Below are positions 1 through 4,631 of a DNA stretch of 9,314 nt, piece after piece. Source of the DNA: Candidatus Latescibacterota bacterium (GTDB lineage: Bacteria; Eisenbacteria; RBG-16-71-46; SZUA-252); NCBI GenBank assembly GCA_016207265.1, contig JACQPZ010000080.1, forward strand, positions 1 through 9,314, given 5' to 3'. A program made the position numbers and the translations under genes. The notes under the pieces were generated by a model. That model had not been told where the DNA came from. It worked only from the letters and a program-made list of their open reading frames with translations, and made no database searches. How positions within the stretch are numbered: position 1 is the first letter of the stretch; each line of letters opens with the position of its first letter.

Positions 1-156
1 GGGCCCGCCCGAGACGGCGACCAGCAAGGTCCCTTCACGCGGGATCAAGTCGTGGTCCGTGATGAGGCGCTCGGAGAGCAGCTCCAGCGTCTCGTCACGC
101 GGATTGGGCCGACCGGCCTCCAGACCTCGGGCTGGCTTCAGGGCGGTGCGAGTCAT
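1..156 (-). CDS. tilS: Probable tRNA(Ile)-lysidine synthase TilS, N-terminal fragment (runs off left edge)
   Basis: TilS is a cytoplasmic PP-loop ATPase that converts C34 of the CAU-anticodon isoleucine tRNA to lysidine, so that it reads AUA instead of AUG. Only the first 52 codons are inside the window. They end in LLVAVSGGP, which matches the start of the family's ATP-pyrophosphatase P-loop (SGGxDS); the D-S part would lie beyond position 1. The preceding stretch ends HDLIPREG, consistent with the short N-terminal helix usual before this loop. I chose the ATG at 156-154 because a TATACT box lies 6 nt upstream and no earlier in-frame start is attractive. A CAT-anticodon tRNA lies just upstream on the same strand. 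Other PP-loop enzymes such as TtcA share the motif, so the family call rests on loop position and context. Confidence 0.75.
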   Translation of the reverse strand, partial: MTRTALKPARGLEAGRPNPRDETLELLSERLITDHDLIPREGTLLVAVSGGP

Positions 157-168
157 GCGGAGAGTATA
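157..168 (-). promoter_or_regulatory. -10 box of tilS, possible leaderless start
   Basis: On the minus strand TATACT (168-163) is followed by only 6 nt and then the tilS ATG. Transcription would therefore start at or next to the A of the start codon, and no Shine-Dalgarno site fits in between. I see no good -35 box 16-18 nt upstream (the spot reads CGTTTT). The close -10/ATG spacing is the arrangement known for leaderless genes in several phyla; its use here is inference. Confidence 0.5.
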
Positions 169-185
169 TCGCGATCGAGGGCGCG

Positions 186-213
186 AAAACGGCGCGGGGG
201 GAATCCCGCGCCG
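186..213 (-). terminator. Intrinsic terminator after the tRNA gene
   Basis: On the minus strand, 12 nt after the encoded CCA of the tRNA, there is a perfect 9-bp GC-rich stem (213-205 with 198-190) and a 6-nt loop, followed immediately by TTTT (189-186). The U tract is short but the geometry is right. It would separate the tRNA transcript from tilS. Confidence 0.6.
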
Positions 214-225
214 GACGGCGCAAGT

Positions 226-301
226 TGGTGGCGGCGCAGGGATTCGAACCCCGGACCAAGGGATTATGATTCCCCTGCTCTACCAGCTGAGCTACACCGC
301 C
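226..301 (-). tRNA. tRNA with anticodon CAT (elongator Met, or Ile2 if lysidine-modified)
   Basis: A complete cloverleaf reads on the minus strand. The acceptor stem GGCGGTG pairs with CGCCGCC (one G-T). The D arm is GCTC/GAGC, the anticodon stem GGGGA/TCCCT with loop ATCATAA, and the T arm has TTCGAAT in the loop. A73 is followed by an encoded CCA at 228-226. The anticodon CAT lies at 268-266. It is not an initiator: pair 1-72 is G-C and the anticodon stem lacks three consecutive G-C pairs next to the loop. CAT can be elongator tRNA-Met or the minor tRNA-Ile2 whose C34 TilS modifies. The A32 loop resembles elongator Met tRNAs I recall, while the anticodon stem end and variable loop TGGTC resemble E. 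coli Ile2. I lean slightly to Met. The probable tilS gene directly downstream makes Ile2 worth considering. Confidence 0.93.
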
Positions 302-313
302 ACGGGACCCATT

Positions 314-342
314 ATCCTATGGCCGAGGCTCGGAAGTGTCAA
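314..342 (-). promoter_or_regulatory. Sigma70-type promoter of the tRNA gene
   Basis: The minus strand has TTGACA (342-337), a 17-nt spacer and TAGGAT (319-314). GATAAT overlaps at 316-311 but would need a 20-nt spacer. The predicted transcript start is near 307, about 6 nt before the mature tRNA 5' end at 301. Confidence 0.7.
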
Positions 343-345
343 GGC

Positions 346-367
346 GGGCCGAGCTTGGGCCGAGCTT
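346..367. repeat. Perfect 11-bp tandem direct repeat between divergent promoters
   Basis: GGGCCGAGCTT occurs twice head to tail (346-356 and 357-367). The pair lies between the -35 box of the tRNA promoter (337-342) and the -35 box of the rightward promoter (390-395). The 11-bp period is about one helical turn, so two protein monomers could bind the same DNA face. An operator function is inference. Confidence 0.6.
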
Positions 368-389
368 CAGATTCTCGAGCCAGGTCCGG

Positions 390-419
390 TTGACACGCCC
401 TGAGCCCGATTCGTATACT
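390..419 (+). promoter_or_regulatory. Sigma70-type promoter for the beta-barrel gene and guaB
   Basis: TTGACA (390-395), an 18-nt spacer and TATACT (414-419) make a near-consensus promoter with a predicted start near 426. No other promoter is evident before guaB, so this one probably serves both genes. Confidence 0.75.
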
Positions 420-488
420 CCGAGATTACCACGCAGGGTCCGTATGTCGTCCGGCGCGCCGGCGCCATCCAGGGAGCTCTCCAATCCA

Positions 489-1139
489 ATGGCACGAATT
501 CTCATAGGGGGGTTGATGACCATCCTCCTCGCGGGCCTCTCCACATCCTCCTCGGCGAGCGACATCGTCGGCTCGGGCGGGATCGGGGCGCGCGGGGGCA
601 CGCTGCTCTTCACCCAGGACGCGCAGATCAAAGAGGACGCGCAGCCGCGCCTATCGGGCGACGCCGTCTTCAGCTACGTCTGGTCGGATCACCTCACGTT
701 CGACGTCACCGTGGGCTATGGGTGGAATCGGCTCACCACCGGAGACACCAATTACTATGTCGTCACCGCGACCCCACTCACGCTCGGCGCGCGCTTTTTC
801 CTTCGCGACGGAAGGAGCTGGCGTCCGTACGTGGCCGGGGGCGGCGGCATGTACGTCTGGTCCATCCTCACGCGCGATCTGGGCGCCGCGAAGGATCCAC
901 TGACGTTCGAGCGGCTGCGACGGGCGCGGCCCGGGATGCACGGGCTCCTCGGCGTGGAGCGGCGCATGGGAAAGCACATCAGCATGACGGGAGACTTGGG
1001 CTACCACTACATCTTCGCGGAGGATACGGACAACTTCCCGAGCGGGTTCAACGGGAACAAGGCCTACGCGCAGGCGCGCCTCGGCGTGACGTTCTACTTC
1101 TCGCTCAGCGAGCGCATCGACACGGGGCTTCCGGAATAG
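489..1139 (+). CDS. Small outer-membrane beta-barrel protein precursor
   Basis: This is a 216-residue protein with a Sec signal peptide: a basic start, a hydrophobic core around residues 4-17, and an SSA cleavage motif near residue 23. The mature part has alternating polar and aromatic beta strands, such as FDVTVGYGW and LTLGARFFL, separated by Gly/Asp/Asn-rich loops. It ends in a strand QARLGVTFYF followed by a 12-residue tail. This is the look of an 8-stranded OmpA/OmpW-like barrel in the outer membrane; no ligand can be named. Start choice: the ATG at 489 gives a normal-length signal peptide, with AGGGA 13 nt upstream. An in-frame ATG at 444, about 18 nt after the predicted transcript start and preceded by AGGG, would add 15 residues and cannot be excluded. 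The gene is followed after 4 nt by guaB, an unrelated housekeeping gene. Confidence 0.8.
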   Translation: MARILIGGLMTILLAGLSTSSSASDIVGSGGIGARGGTLLFTQDAQIKEDAQPRLSGDAVFSYVWSDHLTFDVTVGYGWNRLTTGDTNYYVVTATPLTLGARFFLRDGRSWRPYVAGGGGMYVWSILTRDLGAAKDPLTFERLRRARPGMHGLLGVERRMGKHISMTGDLGYHYIFAEDTDNFPSGFNGNKAYAQARLGVTFYFSLSERIDTGLPE

Positions 1140-1143
1140 CCGA

Positions 1144-2664
1144 ATGAAGACATTCGCCACGCGCGAAGAGAAGTTCCAGACCGCCTCCCTGAAAACACCC
1201 GAATCACGCGTGTCGCCCGATCTCGCCCTGACCTTCGACGACGTTCTCCTCCTCCCGGGTTATTCGGAAGTTCATCCGCGCGACGTCGAGACCACGACGT
1301 ACCTCACGCGCGGGATCGTCCTCAACATCCCGGTCGTGAGCGCGGCCATGGACACCGTGACCGAGAGCGCGCTCGCCATCGCGATCGCCCAGGAGGGCGG
1401 GATCGGCATCATCCACAAGAACCTTCCGATCGCGGAGCAGGTGGAGGAGGTCGACCGGGTGAAGCGCTCCGAGAGCGGCATGATCGTCAACCCGATCACG
1501 CTCCCTCCCGACGTTCCGATCAGCCGCGCCCTCGAGCTGATGGAAAAATTCCGGATTTCGGGCGTGCCGATCACGGAGGGGAAGCGCCTCGTGGGAATCC
1601 TCACCAACCGGGACCTGCGTTTTGTGCGTGGGACGGATCTCAAGGTGAAGGACGTCATGACCCACGAGAATCTCATCACCGCGCCGGTCGGGACCACGCT
1701 CGAGGAAGCGGAGCGGATCCTCCACAAGAATCGGATCGAGAAGCTCCCCGTCGTGGACGAGAGCTTCCAGCTCCGGGGCCTTATCACCGTGAAGGACATC
1801 CAGAAGCGGATCCGCTACCCGCGCGCATGCAAGGACCACCTCGGCCGGCTGCGCGTGGGCGCCGCGATCGGCGTGGGGCAGGACGCGATCGAGCGCGTGG
1901 ATGAGCTGGTCCGCGCCGGCGTGGACGCGATCTGCATCGACAGCGCCCACGGGCACTCGAAAGCCGTCATCGACATGATCCGAACCGTGAAGGCGAAGCA
2001 CGCGAGCGTCCAGCTCATCGCCGGGAACGTGGGGACCGCCGAGGGAACGCGCGACCTGATCGCGGCGGGCGCCGACGCGGTGAAGGTCGGCATGGGTCCG
2101 GGCTCCGCGTGCACGACCCGCGTCGTGGCCGGCGTCGGTGTGCCACAGATCACCGCCGTATTCGAGTGCGCCGCCGCGGCGGCGGATGCCGGCGTCCCCA
2201 TCATCGCGGACGGCGGCGTCAAGTACTCCGGCGACCTCGTCAAGGCGCTGGCGGCGGGAGCGCACGCGGTCATGCTCGGCGCCCTGCTTGCGGGAACCGA
2301 GGAGAGTCCGGGCGAGACGATCCTCTACGAGGGCCGCACATACAAGGTCTACCGCGGCATGGGCTCCCTGAGCGCGATGTCCAGCGGACGCGGCGACCGG
2401 TACTTCCAAGAGGGCGTCAGAGATCTGAAGAAGCTCGTCGCGGAAGGCATCGACGCCCGCGTCCCCTACAAGGGCCCGGTCGCGAATGTCATCTACCAGC
2501 TTGCCGGCGGGCTGAAGGCGGGCATGGGCTACTGCGGCGTCCGCGCCATCGAAGAGCTTCGCACCAAGACCCGCTTCACCCGCATCACGCAGGCCGGGCT
2601 CCGCGAGAGCCACCCGCACGACGTGACGATCACCAAGGAAGCTCCCAACTACGAGATTCGCTGA
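1144..2664 (+). CDS. guaB: Inosine-5'-monophosphate dehydrogenase
   Basis: GuaB oxidises IMP to XMP with NAD+, the committed cytoplasmic step of GMP synthesis. The 506 residues show the full family order: an N-terminal barrel segment with LTFDDVLLLPGYS (29-41) and PVVSAAMDTVTES (63-75); two CBS domains at roughly 112-225; then the rest of the barrel. The K+/IMP loop GMGPGSACTTR carries catalytic Cys323 (most homologues have Ile or Ser where this one has Ala322). IMP-phosphate contacts ADGGVKYSG are at 356-363, and the mobile flap with the Arg419-Tyr420 dyad lies in GRGDRYFQ. The N terminus is about 20 residues longer than the E. coli enzyme. The ATG at 1144 has only a weak upstream GGAATAG, and a GTG at 1210 is an alternative start that would give standard length. 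It appears co-transcribed with the upstream beta-barrel gene. The stop codon overlaps a 12-bp palindrome. Confidence 0.97.
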   Translation: MKTFATREEKFQTASLKTPESRVSPDLALTFDDVLLLPGYSEVHPRDVETTTYLTRGIVLNIPVVSAAMDTVTESALAIAIAQEGGIGIIHKNLPIAEQVEEVDRVKRSESGMIVNPITLPPDVPISRALELMEKFRISGVPITEGKRLVGILTNRDLRFVRGTDLKVKDVMTHENLITAPVGTTLEEAERILHKNRIEKLPVVDESFQLRGLITVKDIQKRIRYPRACKDHLGRLRVGAAIGVGQDAIERVDELVRAGVDAICIDSAHGHSKAVIDMIRTVKAKHASVQLIAGNVGTAEGTRDLIAAGADAVKVGMGPGSACTTRVVAGVGVPQITAVFECAAAAADAGVPIIADGGVKYSGDLVKALAAGAHAVMLGALLAGTEESPGETILYEGRTYKVYRGMGSLSAMSSGRGDRYFQEGVRDLKKLVAEGIDARVPYKGPVANVIYQLAGGLKAGMGYCGVRAIEELRTKTRFTRITQAGLRESHPHDVTITKEAPNYEIR

Positions 2665-2674
2665 GCGGCCGCTC
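2663..2674. repeat. 12-bp perfect palindrome at the guaB stop codon
   Basis: GAGCGGCCGCTC is a perfect palindrome beginning inside the guaB TGA. It contains a GCGGCCGC core and no U tract follows. It may be chance in GC-rich DNA, or a transcript 3'-end structure. Confidence 0.4.
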
Positions 2675-2765
2675 GTCGCTCTGAGAGTCGCGCGTCGCTC
2701 CGCGGGCCGCGCGTCGCCACGCAGCGCGGCGCGCCTCCGAGCCGCCGCGCGCCCAAAAACGCGGC

Positions 2766-2787
2766 GCCCCGCCGGGGGATGCGGGGC
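2766..2787. terminator. GC-rich hairpin in the convergent gap
   Basis: GCCCCGC (2766-2772) and GCGGGGC (2781-2787) form a 7-bp stem with an 8-nt loop. Read on the minus strand, a T5 tract follows 6 nt later (2759-2755), so it could help end the leftward transcript. On the plus strand no T tract follows. A second, overlapping stem, GCCGCG (2744-2749) with CGCGGC (2760-2765), competes with the flank and places that A/T tract in its loop. Confidence 0.35.
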
Positions 2788-2820
2788 TGAGGGGAGTCTC
2801 GTGCCGCGTTGACAGGGGGT

Positions 2821-2863
2821 GCGTGCCCTCCGGGGTGAATCGGTCGGGGGACGAAGGGCACGC
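2821..2863. repeat. Perfect 9-bp inverted repeat, convergent gap
   Basis: GCGTGCCCT (2821-2829) is exactly complementary to AGGGCACGC (2855-2863), across a 25-nt loop. It starts 14 nt downstream of the leftward gene's stop. With the other dyads it makes the 2665-2877 gap, which has no convincing gene, look like a bidirectional transcript-end region. No U tract is present, so any termination would be Rho-dependent or the structure may protect 3' ends. Confidence 0.5.
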
Positions 2864-2877
2864 GGGGGATCGGGCCG

Positions 2878-3663
2878 CTACCCGCTAGAGCCTCCTGCGG
2901 GGAGCGAAAAGTGGAAGTCAGGCGCGAGCTGCCGGATCTCGCGCGCCAAGCCGCGTATCTGATCGAGGAGCTTCCGCTCCCCGGTCCGTTTCCATTCCGA
3001 ATAGGCGTCGAGCAGAAGATCCTGCATCTCGCGGAGCGATTGCTCCTTCGCATCCTCGTCCACCCTGCGCTCGAGCCGGAACACCTGGGCCTTCCGGAAC
3101 CGCTTCGCGGTGTTCCAGTACTCGCCCTTCATGTGCGAGAGGAGCTTGTGATAGCGCTCCATCCCGAGGGTCAACTTCTCGAGCACGGCCGCGATCGTCT
3201 CCGTCGGATTCTCGAGCAGATCGGCGTACGTGTACGTGAAGTGGTACCAGTTCGGGCTCCGTCCGACATCGGCCTCCTCGCCCGGCAGCATGCCGTCCCG
3301 GCGGCTCGGCACGTTCGGTCCGTGGTGCTCGAACACGCCCACCGAGATCAGCATCAGGTCTTCAGGCGTCCGGAGGATCAGGTACTTGAGCCCGCCTCGG
3401 CTCGAATTGGCAAGACGACGCCAGCATGCGATGTCGTACCGCGAGAGCAGGCGCGTGCGCTCCGCGGGGAGCGGCACCTGCGCCTCGAACTGGTCGCGCA
3501 GTGTTTGGATGTATCCGTCCACGTCTTCCTGAGGAAGCGGATCGCCGTTCTGGGGCGTCCCCTCCGCCTTCGTGAGAAGGAGGCAGTTCATCGTGAAATA
3601 GAGCGTCGGCTGGAGCTTTCTCGGGCTCGCCTTCGTCGCAAGGTACTTGCGCGCTGCCGACAT
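2878..3663 (-). CDS. Uncharacterised 261-residue cytoplasmic protein
   Basis: I do not recognise a family. The ATG at 3663-3661 is chosen because an ideal AAGGAG lies 7 nt upstream (3676-3671); the open frame continues another 174 nt upstream, but without an equivalent site. No signal peptide or membrane segment is visible. The N-terminal 30 residues are basic and then hydrophobic. The middle contains a hydrophobic strand-like run GLKYLILR and LMLISVGVF (91-111), followed by EHHGPNVPSRRDGM and an aromatic WYHFTYTY motif (139-146). From about 150 to 250 it is highly charged and helical, probably coiled-coil, with many Glu/Arg/Lys/Leu heptad-like positions. It is divergent from the chemosensory operon across a shared 465-nt control region, and a sigma54-like element precedes it. 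Co-function with that operon is a guess. Confidence 0.75.
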   Translation of the reverse strand: MSAARKYLATKASPRKLQPTLYFTMNCLLLTKAEGTPQNGDPLPQEDVDGYIQTLRDQFEAQVPLPAERTRLLSRYDIACWRRLANSSRGGLKYLILRTPEDLMLISVGVFEHHGPNVPSRRDGMLPGEEADVGRSPNWYHFTYTYADLLENPTETIAAVLEKLTLGMERYHKLLSHMKGEYWNTAKRFRKAQVFRLERRVDEDAKEQSLREMQDLLLDAYSEWKRTGERKLLDQIRGLAREIRQLAPDFHFSLPAGGSSG

Positions 3664-3670
3664 GGCCTCT

Positions 3671-3676
3671 CTCCTT
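3671..3676 (-). promoter_or_regulatory. Ribosome binding site fixing the start of the 261-residue gene
   Basis: AAGGAG on the minus strand ends 7 nt before the ATG at 3663. This is the strongest Shine-Dalgarno site in the window and decides this start over the longer open frame. Confidence 0.8.
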
Positions 3677-3733
3677 ACGTGAAGGGCATCCCTGCCCCGT
3701 GTCCGTCCTGCCCGTTCACCGCAACCGAGCTTT

Positions 3734-3749
3734 TGCATCCGCCGTGCCG
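3734..3749 (-). promoter_or_regulatory. Possible sigma54-like promoter for the leftward gene
   Basis: The minus strand reads CGGCACG-GCGG-ATGCA, giving the obligatory GG and GC separated by exactly 10 nt. It differs from the TGGCACG-N4-TTGCA consensus at the first T of each half. The predicted start near 3723 would leave a leader of about 60 nt before the ATG at 3663. GG-N10-GC is common by chance in GC-rich DNA, so this is tentative. Confidence 0.35.
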
Positions 3750-3825
3750 CCGAGGAACCGGATTCCGAGGCCCCCGGTAAGTTCTCTCCGCGCTTCGAAA
3801 TCGGCCCTTCTGGAACCGTCGACTC

Positions 3826-3934
3826 GATCCTTACCACCGTGGATCTTCAGCGACATTTGGCTTGAATGAACCGTTCACGCGGGTGGAAGCACCCATTCGG
3901 CCATCGGCCGAGGCCGTGCGAAATGCGGGCCCGC
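3826..3934. promoter_or_regulatory. Cluster of dyads in the divergent control region
   Basis: Four dyads fall within 110 nt: GATCC-N10-GGATC (3826-3845); GGGTG-GAAG-CACCC (3881-3894); CGGCC-ATC-GGCCG (3899-3911); and the perfect palindrome GCGGGCCCGC (3925-3934). They lie about 150-260 nt upstream of the rightward sigma54 start, the usual range for enhancer-binding activators, and about 100-210 nt from the leftward candidate start. Binding-site function is inference. The remainder of the 3664-4128 gap shows no convincing gene. Confidence 0.35.
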
Positions 3935-4061
3935 GAGCCTTTTGCAATCCCAGCGGCTCAACGCGCACGACCCCGCCACCTCTCGCCCGCGAATCGATGT
4001 GGAGAGCTTCTTCAACGCGCTCGGGTTCAGACGGTTAGGCCCATCACGGCCATCCGGTGCG

Positions 4062-4077
4062 TGGCACGCTCCTTGCC
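4062..4077 (+). promoter_or_regulatory. Sigma54 (RpoN) promoter of the chemosensory operon
   Basis: TGGCACG-CTCC-TTGCC matches the -24/-12 consensus TGGCACG-N4-TTGCW except at the last base. The GG (4063-4064) and GC (4075-4076) are exactly 10 nt apart. The predicted start is near 4088, about 40 nt before the CheW ATG. It implies control by an AAA+ enhancer-binding protein encoded elsewhere. Confidence 0.8.
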
Positions 4078-4128
4078 ACTCCGCTGATGGGTTCCTGCGA
4101 CCTCAACCATCCAAGGACCGGATCACAC

Positions 4129-4629
4129 ATGCGAACGGATACGGACATGAACCTCGGCACGAGGGGCGCGCTCACGTTTCGGCTCGGGGATTACGGATTC
4201 GCGGTGCGCGTCGAAGAGGCCGCGGGGCTGATCGACGCGGAGCGCCTCGCCCCCCTTCCCGGGCAGGTCGGCGCGCTCGCAGGCGTCGCGGCGTTTCGCG
4301 GCGAGATGGTTCCCGTGATCGATCTCGCGGCCTATCTCGGCATCGAGACGCCGGGCTCGCAGGGCCAGCACTACGCGCTCGTGCTGGCGCGCGGGCTGGA
4401 TCGCTTCGGGATCCTCATCCCGGATCTCCCCCGTCTCGCGCTCGCGCGCGAGCTGCGGGACGCGCCGCTATCGACGGCGGATCCGGAGTTGGGCGAGCTC
4501 TTCGAGTCGATGCTGGAAACGGACACCGAGCAGTTTCACTGCCTGAATTATTGGCGGATTTTCGAAACCATCATTCCGCCCGCCGGCGCGTCCTTGGCGG
4601 CTCGCGCTGGAGCGGAGCGGGGGAGCTGA
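4129..4629 (+). CDS. CheW-like chemosensory coupling protein
   Basis: CheW proteins link chemoreceptors to CheA in the cytoplasmic array beneath the inner membrane. This 166-residue protein has the CheW fold signature. An opening strand LTFRLGDYGFAVRVEEAAG (15-33) is followed by PLPGQVGALAGVAAFRGEM and then VPVIDLAAYLGI (61-72), where Arg57-Gly58 and the PVIDL strand are the family hallmark. A second half with HYALVLARGLDRFGILI (81-97) completes the double barrel. The last 30 residues, including HCLNYWRIFETI, form an unusual tail after the usual domain end. I chose the ATG at 4129 because AAGGA lies 11 nt upstream and the codons further upstream overlap the sigma54 promoter; the ATG at 4147 is a weaker alternative. 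It is the first gene of the operon, 2 nt before the receptor gene. I give no symbol because it is an auxiliary, non-canonical CheW. Confidence 0.9.
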   Translation: MRTDTDMNLGTRGALTFRLGDYGFAVRVEEAAGLIDAERLAPLPGQVGALAGVAAFRGEMVPVIDLAAYLGIETPGSQGQHYALVLARGLDRFGILIPDLPRLALARELRDAPLSTADPELGELFESMLETDTEQFHCLNYWRIFETIIPPAGASLAARAGAERGS

Positions 4630-4631
4630 TC

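Noticed and set aside
226..301. The tRNA as a mobile-element attachment site
   Set aside because: No integrase gene or second copy of the tRNA 3' end is seen in the window.
1204..2619. Long antisense open frame opposite guaB, and similar ones at 4548-6170, 4946-6649 and 7717-9204
   Set aside because: They are stop-free shadows of GC-rich real genes. Their translations are Arg/Asp/Gly-rich without family motifs, and the plus-strand frames carry clear IMPDH, chemoreceptor, CheA-like and HD-GYP motifs.
2809..2814. TTGACA in the convergent gap as a promoter
   Set aside because: No -10-like hexamer occurs 16-18 nt downstream (the site reads GGGGTG), and no rightward gene follows.
3664..3837. 58-residue N-terminal extension of the unrecognised leftward protein
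   Set aside because: The ideal AAGGAG site directly precedes the internal ATG at 3663. The extension is low-complexity, Arg/Gly/Ser-rich and overlaps the candidate promoter.
4057..4128. GTG at 4057 as the cheW start
   Set aside because: The codons lie on and before the sigma54 -24/-12 box, upstream of the predicted transcript start near 4088.
3942..4631. Long N-terminal extension of the receptor frame
   Set aside because: It runs out of frame through the whole cheW gene and is Arg-rich. The ATG at 4632 has a good ribosome binding site and starts the real protein.
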